A stretch of 64,000 nucleotides of DNA from Desulfatiglans sp. (GTDB taxonomy: Bacteria > Desulfobacterota > DSM-4660 > Desulfatiglandales > HGW-15), in the NCBI GenBank assembly GCA_012513605.1, contig JAAZBV010000085.1:43234-107233 (forward strand), written 5' to 3'. Shown piece by piece: positions 1 through 9,561 of this stretch. How positions within the stretch are numbered: the stretch's first letter is position 1; every line of letters begins with the position of its first letter. Under the pieces are notes generated by a model. The model searched no databases. It saw only the letters and a program-made list of their open reading frames with translations, and was not told where the DNA came from. The translations under genes were made by a program, and so were the position numbers.

Positions 1-40
1 CTGAAAGCTGAGAGCTGACAGCTGATCGCTGAAAGCTATA
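1..40. repeat. short degenerate AGCTGA-type repeat
   Basis: The window opens with several imperfect copies of a GCTGAAAGCT/AGCTGA word, just beyond the ftsK stop codon. Similar words recur near 13.63 kb. It looks like dispersed noncoding repeat text; no function is evident. Confidence 0.4.
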
Positions 41-42
41 TA

Positions 43-2250
43 TTATTCCCTTCTTCCAAAAACATCCCTTGCCTTAACCCCATCAGAAGGGCCGACTATA
101 CCCTCCCTTTCCATGATCTCAATCATCCGTGCCGCCCTGTTATATCCCACCCTGAGCTTCCTCTGTATCATGGAGATGGATGCCTGGCCGGACTTGATAA
201 CCATGTCAACGGCCATCTCATATTTTTCATCCTTTTCCAGCTCATCATCTATCTCCTCTTCATCCTTTGATACCTGTGCAACAATGGTTGAATCATAATC
301 AGGTTTTAGCTGTGCCTTGATAAAGTCTGTCACCCTCTTTACCTCATCCTCTGATATATAGGCGCCATGTATCCTTGTAAGCTTTCCTACACCGGGCGGC
401 ATAAAGAGCATGTCACCCTCGCCAAGCAGATGCTCGGCACCGTTTGTATCAAGGATGGTCCTTGAATCCACCTTTGAGCTTACCTGAAAGGATATCCTTG
501 TAGGAAAATTTGCCTTTATAATACCGGTAAGCACATCAACAGACGGCCTCTGTGTTGCTATTATAAGGTGGATACCTGCGGCCCTTGCCATCTGGGCAAG
601 GCGTGTTATATATTCCTCCACCTCCCTTGTTGAAACCATCATGAGGTCTGCGAGTTCATCAATAATAAGAATAATATATGGGAGCGGCTCACCTAAGCCC
701 TCATCGCCGCCAACAGCTGTTGCCTTTTTCTGTTTGATGATCTTTTTGTTATAGGCATCTATGTTTCTTACACCCCTGTCAGAGAGCAGCATGTAACGCC
801 TTTCCATCTCCTGCACAGCCCATCTTAAGGCCCGCGTTGCCTCCTTGGGTTCTGTCACAACAGGGTGTAGAAGATGCGGGATATCTTTGTATACTGAAAG
901 CTCTATCCGTTTAGGGTCTATCATAAGGAATTTCACTGCGTCAGGTGTCAGTTTAAAAAGCAGGCTGTTTATCATGGCATTAAGGGATACGCTCTTTCCT
1001 GTGCCTGTGGCCCCTGCAACAAGGAGATGAGGCATCTTTACAAGGTCTGTAATTACAGGTGTGCCTGTTATATCCATACCAAGGGCAATGGTAAGCCTGT
1101 TGTTAGAGTCCTTGAAATCATTAGAATTTAAGACCTCTTTAAGATAGACATGATCACGTTTGTTATTTGCTATCTCAATACCTATGGCGTCCTTTCCAGG
1201 GATAGGCGCCACAATGCGTACACTTGGGGCCCTTAAGGCAAGAGTGAGGTCATCAGCCAGGCTTGCCACCTTGCTGATCTTTATACCCGGAGCCGGTTTA
1301 TATTCATACATGGTAATAACAGGGCCTGGTGATATCTCAACAACCTCACCGTGTACGCCGAAGTCCTCAAGTTTTTTTTCAAGCCGCCTTGCATTCATCT
1401 CAAGGCTTTCCCTTTGAACCACTGCCCATTTATCTTTTGGAGGGTCATCAAGGAGCTCAGCGGTCGGCAGCCTGAAACCGGCCTTGTTCATAAAGGAAAA
1501 GGACTCCTGCTCAGGCTTTTTAACCTCTTCCTTTTTTGGTTCAATGATATTTACCTTTGCCTTGGGTTTGTTCTTTTCTACCTCTATAATTGTCTTTCTT
1601 ACACGGCTTTTGCGGCTCTTTTCTATCTTTTTGGTCCGGTATTCTCTTATCTTTCTATATGTGAATACCATCCACAGGAAGAGTTTTGATAGAAGCCAGC
1701 CAAATGATATGCGGGTACATATCATGAACGAGACAATGAAGATGGCATAGAGCAAAAGACCTGCGCCAAAATTGTTAAGCAACCCTGAAAAAAAATTCGC
1801 TACAAAATAACCCAAGAGCCCCCCGCTCCTGATGTCCCCTCCCCTGAACTCAACCATTCCCGGGGATTGCAGGCTCATTATGCCTGAAAATGATATAAGC
1901 AGGATAATTACGGCAATTATGTATCCCAGAGGAGGGACAAGATGCCTTCCAGTTAAAGAGAGGAATGAGGCTATGAGGAACACTGCAACAAGCCAGAATG
2001 CAGAAAACCCGATCAGATGAAAGGAGTAACCTGATATATGGGACCCTATTGTCCCGAAAAGATTATGCACCTCCCCGCTGCTGCTTGTCCTGATCCAGAA
2101 AAGGGGGTCCTGGGTATGATAGGTGAAAAGACTCATACCAAGTATTAGGGAGAGGAGTAAAAAGACGATCCCCCTGATCTCCTTCCTTATGGGAGCAAAA
2201 TCCTTTGACATATAGTCTGTTTCTTTTGTTTTTTTATCCATTTTTCTCAT
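43..2250 (-). CDS. ftsK: DNA translocase FtsK/SpoIIIE
   Basis: ATP-driven double-stranded DNA pump that clears and resolves chromosome termini at the division septum. The N-terminal ~200 residues hold about four membrane segments. A charged linker follows, then the FtsK alpha/beta motor with Walker A GATGTGKS near residue 410 and Walker B IILIIDELADL near 525. The C-terminal ~65 residues form the winged-helix gamma domain that reads KOPS-type sites. At 735 aa it has the short linker of most non-enteric FtsKs. The start overlaps the RNase J stop by 4 bp (ATGA), so the two genes are probably translated from one mRNA. Confidence 0.95.
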   Translation of the reverse strand: MRKMDKKTKETDYMSKDFAPIRKEIRGIVFLLLSLILGMSLFTYHTQDPLFWIRTSSSGEVHNLFGTIGSHISGYSFHLIGFSAFWLVAVFLIASFLSLTGRHLVPPLGYIIAVIILLISFSGIMSLQSPGMVEFRGGDIRSGGLLGYFVANFFSGLLNNFGAGLLLYAIFIVSFMICTRISFGWLLSKLFLWMVFTYRKIREYRTKKIEKSRKSRVRKTIIEVEKNKPKAKVNIIEPKKEEVKKPEQESFSFMNKAGFRLPTAELLDDPPKDKWAVVQRESLEMNARRLEKKLEDFGVHGEVVEISPGPVITMYEYKPAPGIKISKVASLADDLTLALRAPSVRIVAPIPGKDAIGIEIANNKRDHVYLKEVLNSNDFKDSNNRLTIALGMDITGTPVITDLVKMPHLLVAGATGTGKSVSLNAMINSLLFKLTPDAVKFLMIDPKRIELSVYKDIPHLLHPVVTEPKEATRALRWAVQEMERRYMLLSDRGVRNIDAYNKKIIKQKKATAVGGDEGLGEPLPYIILIIDELADLMMVSTREVEEYITRLAQMARAAGIHLIIATQRPSVDVLTGIIKANFPTRISFQVSSKVDSRTILDTNGAEHLLGEGDMLFMPPGVGKLTRIHGAYISEDEVKRVTDFIKAQLKPDYDSTIVAQVSKDEEEIDDELEKDEKYEMAVDMVIKSGQASISMIQRKLRVGYNRAARMIEIMEREGIVGPSDGVKARDVFGRRE

Positions 2251-3896
2251 ACTGGTATAATAATGGGCAGTATCAATGGTCCGCTGTCAACGACCCTGTA
2301 AAAATAACGTTTCAAAAGCCTTTTTATATCAGAACCTATATCTGACCACTCCATATGCTCAAGATTTTTAAATTCAGAAAGAAAATCCAGCACCTGCTGC
2401 CGTGCATCATCAAGTATGGTCCCGCACTCATCTTCAAATACAAAACCCCTTGAAATAATATCAGGCCCATAGAATATCTCGCCTGTCTGATCATCAATCA
2501 CAAGAAGGACTATTACAACACCGTCACCTGCTAGCCTTAACCTGTCTCTTATGACTGTATCATCAATATCACCAAGCCCCTTGCCATCAACGAGCATCCT
2601 CCCTGTATGCACCTTTCCATCAAGCCATGCTTTTTCCTCTTCAAAACAGATGGTATCCCCGTTTTCAGCAAGTATCGTATTTTCAGAGGGGATGCAGGTA
2701 GACCTTGCAAGCTCTATATGTTTTACAAGATGCCTGTATTCACCATGCACCGGGATAAAATATTTTGGCCTTACCAGGTTGATTATAAGCTTTAATTCCT
2801 CCTGGTAGGCATGCCCTGATGAATGGATAGCTGACACCTTTTCATAAATAACCCTTGCGCCCCTTCTGTAAAGGTTATTTATTGTGGAGGTAATCGCCCT
2901 TTCATTACCCGGAATAAACCGGGAAGAGAGGATTATTGTATCACCATCTTTTATGATAACATCCTTATGATTCCCGTTTGCCATCCTGGTTAAAGATGAC
3001 ATGGGTTCCCCCTGACTCCCTGTAGTAATTAAGGCGATCTCACGATCAGGATAATTTTTTATGGCCTTTTCCGCTATCTCTATCTGTTCAGGGATGTTCA
3101 TCAGCCCCTGTTTAGCTGCAATGGCCGCATTGGCCTTCATACTTTTTCCGCTCAGGGCGATCTTTCTGCCATATTGCTGTGCCAGGTTAACTATCTGCTG
3201 TATCCTTGCGATATTAGAGGCAAAAACAGCAATTATCAGGCGTCCTTCAGAATGTCTGAATATATTCTCAAGGGTCTCTTTTACATCTGATTCGCTTAAT
3301 GTATAGCCCTCACGTTCAACATTTGTGGAATCTGAAAAAAGCGCAAGGCAATTTTTCCCACCATAATATGAAAACCTGTTTATGTCAGTAAAATAACCAT
3401 CTACAGGCCTGTGATCTATCTTGAAATCACCGGTGTGTATTATTATTCCTTCCGGTGTATCAATGGCAAGCCCTACTCCATCGATTATACTGTGATTTAC
3501 CCTTATATATTCAATCTTAAAAGGGCCTATCTCCGACATATCACCCGGTTCGATTTTATTCAACAATGCCTGTTCGGGTAATTCATACTCGGTAAGCCTG
3601 GACTTTAACAGCTCTATTGTAAAGTTAGTCCCGTAAACAGGGACATTCAGCACCTTTAACAGAAAAGGCATTGCGCCAATATGATCTTCATGCCCATGCG
3701 TAAGTATAACCGCCCTTACCCTTTCTTTGTTAAGGGTGAGATAACTGAAGTCAGGGATAACCATATCTATGCCAGGCATATAATCATCGGGGAACATCAG
3801 ACCTGCATCTATTACAATAATATGCTGATCATATTCAATAACCATCATATTCAGTCCGATCTCTCCCATCCCTCCAAGAGGTATTATCTTCAGCAT
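2247..3896 (-). CDS. rnj: ribonuclease J (metallo-beta-lactamase/beta-CASP)
   Basis: Zinc-dependent 5'-3' exo/endoribonuclease for mRNA decay and rRNA maturation. The metallo-beta-lactamase core is clear: PLGGMGEIG near the N-terminus and the metal motif HGHEDH at residues 67-72. The beta-CASP part carries TTGSQGEPMS and PVHGEYRHL. The chosen ATG at 3896 gives the conserved start MLKIIPLGG and has an AGGGA ribosome site about 7 nt upstream; a start at 3953 would add 19 unconserved residues. About 549 aa, the usual length. Overlaps ftsK by 4 bp. Confidence 0.94.
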   Translation of the reverse strand: MLKIIPLGGMGEIGLNMMVIEYDQHIIVIDAGLMFPDDYMPGIDMVIPDFSYLTLNKERVRAVILTHGHEDHIGAMPFLLKVLNVPVYGTNFTIELLKSRLTEYELPEQALLNKIEPGDMSEIGPFKIEYIRVNHSIIDGVGLAIDTPEGIIIHTGDFKIDHRPVDGYFTDINRFSYYGGKNCLALFSDSTNVEREGYTLSESDVKETLENIFRHSEGRLIIAVFASNIARIQQIVNLAQQYGRKIALSGKSMKANAAIAAKQGLMNIPEQIEIAEKAIKNYPDREIALITTGSQGEPMSSLTRMANGNHKDVIIKDGDTIILSSRFIPGNERAITSTINNLYRRGARVIYEKVSAIHSSGHAYQEELKLIINLVRPKYFIPVHGEYRHLVKHIELARSTCIPSENTILAENGDTICFEEEKAWLDGKVHTGRMLVDGKGLGDIDDTVIRDRLRLAGDGVVIVLLVIDDQTGEIFYGPDIISRGFVFEDECGTILDDARQQVLDFLSEFKNLEHMEWSDIGSDIKRLLKRYFYRVVDSGPLILPIIIPV

Positions 3897-4072
3897 AAAA
3901 TTCCCTGTGATTTTTTTGAGGCATACCTTAATCTGAATGCAATTTTGAGTCAATACGATTTATGTTCCATAAATGGCTTGATTTCAGTTGAGCCAGTATG
4001 TATAGTTTTTAAAAAATAAATACTATATAATCCATAAAATATTAAACGCTTATTTTCTTGAAGGGAATACAA

Positions 4073-4492
4073 ATGGCAAGTGTAAACAAAGTAATTTTAT
4101 TAGGGAATCTGGGCGGAGAACCTGAAGTAAGATACACCCCGTCAGGAACAGCCGTTGCCAACTTCAGCCTGGCAACAAAAGAACAGTGGACTACCAAAGA
4201 GGGTAGCAAAGAGGAAAAAACTGAATGGCATAAGATAGTTGCATTCGGACGCCTTGGAGAGATCTGCGGTGAATATCTCCATAAAGGCAAACAGGTTTAT
4301 ATAGAAGGCAGAATACAGACAAAGGCCTGGGAAGACAAAGAAGGGGTAAAAAGATATACTACAGAGATAATTGCCAGCACCATGCAGATGCTGAGTTCGG
4401 CACATAAAGAGGGTGATACTGCTGACAGGATGAATGAACGTCCTCCTGTTGAAGAGCCGATATCCATCCCTGATGATGAGATACCATTTTAG
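4073..4492 (+). CDS. ssb: single-stranded DNA-binding protein
   Basis: Coats single-stranded DNA in replication, repair and recombination. The OB fold spans residues 1-105, with the typical [14 protein letters not shown] start, the [10 protein letters not shown] motif and [11 protein letters not shown] short acidic, proline-rich tail ends in DDEIPF, the tip that docks partner proteins. The ATG at 4073 is preceded by AAGGGA at 4061-4066; an upstream TTG at 4058 in frame would add only five residues and lies on that site. 139 aa. Monocistronic, ending in a hairpin shared with the convergent tatA-like gene. Confidence 0.96.
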   Translation: MASVNKVILLGNLGGEPEVRYTPSGTAVANFSLATKEQWTTKEGSKEEKTEWHKIVAFGRLGEICGEYLHKGKQVYIEGRIQTKAWEDKEGVKRYTTEIIASTMQMLSSAHKEGDTADRMNERPPVEEPISIPDDEIPF

Positions 4493-4502
4493 GTAAAAAT
4501 AA

Positions 4503-4541
4503 ACCCGGATTAAATCTTTAACCTAAAGATATAATCCGGGT
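4503..4541. terminator. bidirectional hairpin between ssb and tatA-like gene
   Basis: A 10-bp perfect outer stem (ACCCGGATTA / TAATCCGGGT) encloses a second stem ATCTTTA / TAAAGAT. It lies 10 bp after the ssb stop and 5 bp from the end of the convergent gene, so it probably ends both transcripts. Confidence 0.75.
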
Positions 4542-4546
4542 AAATA

Positions 4547-4747
4547 TCACTCTTCGTCTTTTATCTTTTTTTCTTTCTTATCTTCGTCATCATAGGAGAT
4601 CTCTTCAGGCTTATCGGTGGTGGCCTTTTTGAAATTTCTTATGCCCTTTCCGATTCCTGCACCTATTTCAGGGAGTTTTCCTGCACCGAAAATAATAAGA
4701 ATTATTATCAGGATGATTATAAGTTCCGGCATGCCTATACCAAACAT
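4547..4747 (-). CDS. tatA: Sec-independent translocase TatA/TatE-like subunit
   Basis: Small pore-forming subunit of the twin-arginine export system. It has one N-terminal membrane helix ([24 protein letters not shown]), the FGxxKLPE-type hinge and amphipathic helix, and a highly charged tail. The ATG at 4747 is preferred because a GGAGGA ribosome site sits 6 nt before it; an ATG at 4759 lies on that site. 66 aa. No tatB or tatC is nearby, as is common for scattered tat genes. Confidence 0.88.
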   Translation of the reverse strand: MFGIGMPELIIILIIILIIFGAGKLPEIGAGIGKGIRNFKKATTDKPEEISYDDEDKKEKKIKDEE

Positions 4748-4759
4748 CTTTTCCTCCAT

Positions 4760-5209
4760 TTAAAGCGGCCACCATAGTGGCCTGAAATTGATAAGTCTGA
4801 ACACCAAATGATAGAAATAAAATTTCAGAGAGCTGGAAAATAGCACCATCACCCATACAAGTCAAGAAACCCTGTATCCTGTTTTGATGAAATTTATTTT
4901 ATCTGGTATTAATAAGGCGTTCGGATGAGAATTAAACAGGTTTATTTTTTGACGTATTAGCTAATTACTGCTTATTAAATCAAACAGGCAAGTAAAGCAG
5001 AGGCGGGTTTATTAATATAATTTAAGCAATTAAATCATGAATTTAGCCATCTAATTTAAACTTAATCAATGGTCTTTTATCAAAATGTGTTTCAGGCATA
5101 TTTCCTGCATGATCAGTAAAAAGCAGGCTCTATATTATTAAAAATGACTCATAATTTTACATATTATAGTTAATTATTCAATGCTTGGGCTAATTTGCCT
5201 GGAGATTAA
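4760..5209. other. 450-bp AT-rich intergenic region
   Basis: Lies between the divergent tatA-like gene and the hybrid kinase. I see no gene or strong promoter. A TATTATAG -10-like word occurs near 5163 without a good -35. GGAG just before 5210 serves the kinase start. Confidence 0.5.
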
Positions 5210-7279
5210 ATGTTGGATACAAATTTTCATAAACCATCCAATCCTTCGGATATGATATCACCGCAAAAAACAGAAGATGAAAAGGTAAAACAGGCATTAA
5301 GGGAGAGCGAAGAGAGATTCAGGCTTATATCTGAGACACTGCCAGTGGGTGTATTTGAAGCGGATGAAAACGGGTTGCTTTTATATACCAATACCAGGTG
5401 GCAGAATATATTCAGGCTCTCTTTAATGGAAAGCCTCACTGTTGACTGGCTGGAATTTTTTCATGATGATGACAGGGAGAGTTTTTCAAGGGAATGGTCT
5501 GAATCTCTACAGGAGATTGCAAGTTATTCAAAGGAGTGCAGGATAATTCTTGATCAGTCTGAGACCCGCTGGATAAATGTAAAGTCTTCACCTGTTTTTT
5601 CTGATAAAGGGGTGAGGTATGTAGGTATAATAGAAGATATTACAGAAAGAAAAAAGACAGAGGAGGAACTCCGGAAGGCAAAAGAGCTTGCCGAATCAGT
5701 GAATGAGGCAAAAAGCATATTTCTAGCCAACATGAGCCATGAGATAAGGACACCGATGAATGCAATAATTGGTATGACCGGCCTTCTTATGGATACACCC
5801 CTTAATGAAGAGCAGAGGGATTTTGCCGAGATAGTCTCACACAGCGCACATTCACTATTAAACCTTATAAATGATATCCTTGATTTTTCAAAGATCGAGG
5901 CAGGTAAACTTGAACTTGAAGATATAGACTTTGACCTCCACACCACTGTCGAAAGCGTTGCTGACATGATGGCAATCAAGGCCCATGAAAAATCAATAGA
6001 GTTTTCATGCATAATACACCCTGATGTCCCCTCAAAACTGATAGGAGACCCTGGCAGGCTCCGGCAGGTTCTGACCAACCTGTCAGGCAATGCCATAAAA
6101 TTTACTGCAATAGGCGGTGTTACAATAAGGGTATCTGTCACAGAAGAGCAGTTAACATCAGTAACCCTCCTTGTATCTATTGAAGATACAGGTATAGGTA
6201 TCTCGCAGGAGGGGATAGACAGGCTTTTTAAATCATTTTCACAGGTAGATGCCTCCACAACCAGAAAATATGGTGGAACCGGTCTCGGCCTTGCCATATC
6301 AAAACAGCTTGTAAAAAAGATGAATGGGGAGATAGGGGTAAAAAGCCAGATAAACAAAGGTTCTCAGTTCTGGTTTACAGGAATATTCAAGAAACAGCCT
6401 GGGGTAGCAGCAGAGATAACCATTCCGGGTGATGCTGTTAAATCAAAAAAAATACTTCTTGTTGATAAAAACGATTCAAGCAGGGAGAGCATAAGCACCC
6501 ACATCTCTTCATGGGGATGCACCTATGAAGAGGCATCAACAGGGGCAGAGGCCCTGGAAAGACTTGAAATGGCTAAAATGGAAAAGAGGCCATTCCATAT
6601 CTGTATAGTTGCCCAGATGCTTGATGACATGAACGGGGAAGAGCTTGGCAGGATTATCAAATCCAGGCCTGACCTGAAGGATATTTCTCTTATTCTTATC
6701 GCCTATTTCGGGCTCAGGGGAGATGCAAACCGCATCAAGGAGATAGGTTTTTCCGCTTACCTGCCAAAGCCTGTAAAACATTCGCAGCTCTTGAGCTGTC
6801 TTGAGGCGGTAATAGAAAACAGGGAGTATGCAAAGAAAGACCCTGAAAAAAAGGTGCTTGTAACAAGGTATTCTCTTCTTGATTCTGAGAAGCACAGTAT
6901 TAAGATACTCCTTGCAGAGGATAACCCGGTTAACCAGAAGCTGGCCCTTAAACTCTTTGAAAAATTCGGATACAAGGCAGACCCGGCTAATAATGGTTAC
7001 GAGGCCATTGAGGCGCTTAAAAAGAGCCCATATGATATTGTCTTCATGGATGTTCAGATGCCTGAAATGGACGGGTTTGAGGCAACAGGGATCATACGTG
7101 ACCCCGGTTCGGGCGTACTTGACCCTGACATACCCATTATAGCAATGACAGCCCATGCCATGAAGGGTGATGAACAGAAGTGCATTGCCCTGGGCATGAA
7201 TGACTATCTCTCAAAGCCCATAGAGCCACAGATACTGCTGGAAAAATTAAAACACTGGTCAGGGATGATCAATAAATAG
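5210..7279 (+). CDS. PAS hybrid histidine kinase / response regulator
   Basis: Soluble two-component sensor with a built-in phosphorelay. A PAS domain (about residues 30-150) is followed by HisKA with phospho-acceptor H177 in [12 protein letters not shown]. HATPase_c follows, with the N box NLSGNAIKF and G boxes DTGIGI and [10 protein letters not shown]. Two receiver domains come last. The first has Ala where the phosphorylated Asp should be ([10 protein letters not shown]), so it is probably inert. The second is intact ([13 protein letters not shown]614). No membrane segment or HPt domain was seen. The 4.5-kb spacer upstream and a toxin-antitoxin pair downstream give no hint of the signal. 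Confidence 0.93.
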   Translation: MLDTNFHKPSNPSDMISPQKTEDEKVKQALRESEERFRLISETLPVGVFEADENGLLLYTNTRWQNIFRLSLMESLTVDWLEFFHDDDRESFSREWSESLQEIASYSKECRIILDQSETRWINVKSSPVFSDKGVRYVGIIEDITERKKTEEELRKAKELAESVNEAKSIFLANMSHEIRTPMNAIIGMTGLLMDTPLNEEQRDFAEIVSHSAHSLLNLINDILDFSKIEAGKLELEDIDFDLHTTVESVADMMAIKAHEKSIEFSCIIHPDVPSKLIGDPGRLRQVLTNLSGNAIKFTAIGGVTIRVSVTEEQLTSVTLLVSIEDTGIGISQEGIDRLFKSFSQVDASTTRKYGGTGLGLAISKQLVKKMNGEIGVKSQINKGSQFWFTGIFKKQPGVAAEITIPGDAVKSKKILLVDKNDSSRESISTHISSWGCTYEEASTGAEALERLEMAKMEKRPFHICIVAQMLDDMNGEELGRIIKSRPDLKDISLILIAYFGLRGDANRIKEIGFSAYLPKPVKHSQLLSCLEAVIENREYAKKDPEKKVLVTRYSLLDSEKHSIKILLAEDNPVNQKLALKLFEKFGYKADPANNGYEAIEALKKSPYDIVFMDVQMPEMDGFEATGIIRDPGSGVLDPDIPIIAMTAHAMKGDEQKCIALGMNDYLSKPIEPQILLEKLKHWSGMINK

Positions 7280-7327
7280 ATATATCGATCCTGCTTGTTT
7301 GCATCCTTCTTCTTGCCTGATCATATC

Positions 7328-7355
7328 TTGACTCATAAAATGACCATGGTATAAT
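7328..7355 (+). promoter_or_regulatory. sigma-70 type promoter with ATGACCA repeats, toxin-antitoxin operon
   Basis: TTGACT, a 16-nt spacer and TATAAT lie 36 bp before the antitoxin start. Two ATGACCA direct repeats (7340-7346 and 7354-7360) and a central ACCATGGT palindrome lie on the promoter. They are plausible sites for autoregulation by the antitoxin. Confidence 0.65.
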
Positions 7356-7390
7356 GACCACATTTATATGATATTTATAAGGGATGAAAA

Positions 7391-7624
7391 ATGGAAAATG
7401 CCGTATCAAAATCAAGATTCAAGCCAAATGCCTTGAAGTATTTCAGGCAGATAGAAGATACCGGTAAGGAATTGATAATAACCGATCGTGGTAAACCAAA
7501 ACTGAAAATTGTTCCTTACAATAATGACCCGATGGAAACATTAAATTCACTTAGAAACACAGTTATTGAATATATAGATCCTCTCAAACCTGTTCTTGAA
7601 GAAGACTGGGAAACTCTGAAATGA
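7391..7624 (+). CDS. Phd/YefM-type antitoxin
   Basis: Expected to neutralise the PIN toxin encoded next and repress the shared promoter. The 77-aa sequence has the Phd/YefM outline: an N-terminal DNA-binding part with ALKYFRQIEDTGKELIITDRGKP, then KIVPY, and a C-terminal acidic tail for toxin binding. Its stop overlaps the toxin start (ATGA), which is typical of coupled antitoxin-toxin pairs. Confidence 0.85.
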   Translation: MENAVSKSRFKPNALKYFRQIEDTGKELIITDRGKPKLKIVPYNNDPMETLNSLRNTVIEYIDPLKPVLEEDWETLK

Positions 7625-8016
7625 TAGTCCTGGATACTCATGTGTGGATATGGTGGATCAGTAATCCTGAAAAACTATCAAGCCCTGCAAAGAAAGCAAT
7701 CAATAAAGCTGTAAAAGGAAAAAATATTTATATTTCGTCAATCAGTGCCTGGGAAGCAGCACTTCTCCATTTTAATAAAAGACTGGAGTTATCAATCGAC
7801 TTTAATGAATGGATGGCTGCATCGGAAAGACTTCCTTTTATATCATTTATACCAATAGACAACCGTATAGCTATAAAATCGGTTTCATTACCTGATCCTC
7901 TGCATAAAGACCCTGCTGACAGAATTATTATTTCAACTGCGATTACTCTTGGTGCTGCACTAGTCACAAAGGATGATAAAATACTCAGTTATCCATACGT
8001 CGAAACAATATGGTAA
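7621..8016 (+). CDS. vapC: PIN-domain toxin, VapC-like
   Basis: Predicted Mg-dependent ribonuclease toxin. The 131-aa PIN fold shows the acidic residues D5 (MIVLDTHVWIWW), E45 (SAWEAALL), D97 and D100 (KDPADRIIIST), and D118 near the C-terminus (VTKDD). It matches the PIN subgroup that pairs with Phd/YefM antitoxins. All catalytic positions appear present, so it should be active. Overlaps the antitoxin by 4 bp. Confidence 0.88.
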   Translation: MIVLDTHVWIWWISNPEKLSSPAKKAINKAVKGKNIYISSISAWEAALLHFNKRLELSIDFNEWMAASERLPFISFIPIDNRIAIKSVSLPDPLHKDPADRIIISTAITLGAALVTKDDKILSYPYVETIW

Positions 8017-8320
8017 TGTATTACAGTAAAAAAGAATAAGGGTTCATGGATTCCAGGGGTCAAAGGTCTGAGTTAAAAGACTATTGTAATAAATTTTAAT
8101 GGATACCCTTGAAGGTGATTATCGTAGGGTGGCCTTTTACAGGCCTCTATTTTATTAATGACTATTTTTTCTCGTTCCAACTGTCCCCTTGGGAACAAAA
8201 CTCTTTGACGCTCTGCGTCGATCTCCCTATATCACTGTTTCCTCTTTCCTATTTACTCTTTCCTGTTTTCTCTTTTCAATTTCCTGTTTACCGATTTCTG
8301 TCTTATGACTTCTGATTCTT
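8017..8320. other. noncoding pyrimidine-rich spacer
   Basis: No supportable gene. A small GACGC-TCT-GCGTC hairpin lies at about 8208-8220, followed by a pyrimidine-rich stretch with repeated TTTCCT words. It ends with an 'agaatcagaagtcataag' text (minus-strand sense) that abuts the alpha-2-macroglobulin remnant. A similar word appears at the other break near 9.61 kb. Confidence 0.45.
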
Positions 8321-8325
8321 ATTTT

Positions 8326-8488
8326 TTCTGTCAGCAGGTATGGAAACAAACAGGTCTATTCTTACAAGCTCTCCCCTCTTTATCTCCATAGGACTCTTAA
8401 GAAGAATCCATTCACCATTACGCTCAACAGTATACTTAGATTCATACGAATAAATCTGTAAAAAGTGTAGGCCTGATAAACCTATCAC
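8326..8488 (-). pseudogene. alpha-2-macroglobulin C-terminal remnant
   Basis: A ~50-codon stretch reads as the late MG10-type region of bacterial alpha-2-macroglobulins: YTVERNGEW, then EIKRGELVRIDLFVSIPADR. After PADR the similarity stops at the dispersed 'aatcagaagt' text and a stop codon follows. It is in the same orientation and correct order behind the truncated alpha-2-macroglobulin gene at 9640-13494, so both are probably parts of one former gene whose middle was lost. Confidence 0.7.
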
Positions 8489-8509
8489 CTCATTACGTTG
8501 TTGAGTTTA

Positions 8510-8524
8510 TTGAATGCCATATTA
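8510..8524. repeat. 15-bp direct repeat, copy 1 (after BRO stop)
   Basis: TTGAATGCCATATTA, identical to 9339-9353 at the BRO start. In minus-strand sense it overlaps the BRO stop and starts a short frame MAFNKLNNVMR, echoing MAFNEIKRF of the BRO protein. Confidence 0.7.
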
Positions 8525-9349
8525 CTTTTTATCCTTTAAAGCTAAAGCGGATTTCGCGTTTAACTTACTCACTACTTTTTTCCCTGTCTTGGCCTCTAAT
8601 TCCTTTCTTGCAACCCTGGCAACATTACCGCCTTGCTTTGCCACTTTTTTGCTTTCTTCAAAATCTTTTGGTTCCACAGCTTCTGAAATATCTTTAGTGG
8701 AGGCTTCTGCCAGCATATTCAAAATCAGTTCAGTGTTGGTCATATTATCACGCAGATTTTCTTTTTTTAGTCCTTTGAGTATTTTATATTCTTTTGTTGT
8801 TTTATCAGCCCATGCTTTTGTAACTATATCAGTGAGTGTGGCAAACTGCACCCCTTCTTTCAGACCTCGTTTTTTCCATTCATCAGTCAGTTCTTTGCGT
8901 ATTTCAATACTTTTAAGCCGCTGGTTGATCCAGTTTTCAGAATAACCGAGTTTCAGATATTGTTCCAACGCCCTGTCTATGCTTAGCTCTGGGTCTTGCA
9001 TTTCATCTAACCGCTCAGAAGCTACTTGTGCCAGCCATAGTTTAAAGGGTTCAGCCTTGGGCGATGGAATGGATTGTATCAGGCGGAAAAGCTGTTCAGT
9101 ATCAGCAACATCGGTTAAACGCATTTTGCCATCAGGCGCAAGCATTTTCAAACCGTGACAATTTGTCACGGTTTCATTTCCTTCTTCCTTCAGCCTTTGT
9201 TTCAGCTTTCGCCAATAAGCATTAGGGTCAACACTTTCGGTTAATACAGCTATTACATCCGCTATGGAGAAATACCATTTTTCCTGCCCTTCATCCCACA
9301 GTGTTCTTACTTTTTTATCTTCAAATCTTTTTATTTCGTTGAATGCCAT
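8522..9349 (-). CDS. BRO-N domain phage antirepressor-like protein
   Basis: 275-aa protein with an N-terminal BRO-N DNA-binding domain (about residues 5-105, including WYFSIADVIAVLTES and AYWRKLKQRL), then a helical, lysine-rich C-terminal half. Relatives are prophage antirepressors and DinD-like proteins, often on mobile DNA. The start has GAGGAATAAT upstream. It sits between the two parts of a broken alpha-2-macroglobulin gene. A 15-bp direct repeat covers its start codon and recurs just after its stop, suggesting arrival by insertion or tandem duplication. Confidence 0.82.
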   Translation of the reverse strand: MAFNEIKRFEDKKVRTLWDEGQEKWYFSIADVIAVLTESVDPNAYWRKLKQRLKEEGNETVTNCHGLKMLAPDGKMRLTDVADTEQLFRLIQSIPSPKAEPFKLWLAQVASERLDEMQDPELSIDRALEQYLKLGYSENWINQRLKSIEIRKELTDEWKKRGLKEGVQFATLTDIVTKAWADKTTKEYKILKGLKKENLRDNMTNTELILNMLAEASTKDISEAVEPKDFEESKKVAKQGGNVARVARKELEAKTGKKVVSKLNAKSALALKDKK

Positions 9350-9353
9350 ATTA
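9339..9353. repeat. 15-bp direct repeat, copy 2 (BRO start)
   Basis: TTGAATGCCATATTA covering the BRO start codon; an exact match to 8510-8524, 829 bp away. Confidence 0.7.
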
Positions 9354-9391
9354 TTCCTCTTTTTTTCTGAATGACTTTGAGATGTTTTTTC

Positions 9392-9547
9392 TCATCGCCA
9401 ATCAATGCGGGTTAAGGCTATATCATAGACTTCTCGCTGTCCCCCCTTGCCGATCCGGATCATTTTCCCGACATCAGCAAAATGATCCGGAACTTTCTCT
9501 GTCAGATAATAAAGTATCAGAGCTATAAACCTCGTTTTATTACTCAT
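9392..9547 (-). pseudogene. DinD-like fragment
   Basis: A 51-codon frame contains PDHFADVGKMIRIGKGGQRE followed by VYDIALTR. This resembles the DinD/antirepressor core (DHF..V.KMV..G..AQRE..D..LSRYACYL). It stops where RYACYL should continue and has no further matching sequence, so it is an internal fragment. It lies just upstream of the BRO gene on the same strand, suggesting an array of related antirepressor genes that has partly decayed. Confidence 0.6.
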
Positions 9548-9561
9548 AAGCTATTCGGAGA

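Noticed and set aside
5554..6357. 267-codon minus-strand frame inside the hybrid kinase
   Set aside because: Antisense shadow of PAS/HisKA/HATPase codons with serine-rich, unlikely composition.
8109..8315. 68-codon plus-strand frame in the spacer after the PIN toxin
   Set aside because: No ribosome site, biased toward pyrimidine-rich low-complexity residues, and it runs into the alpha-2-macroglobulin remnant on the other strand.
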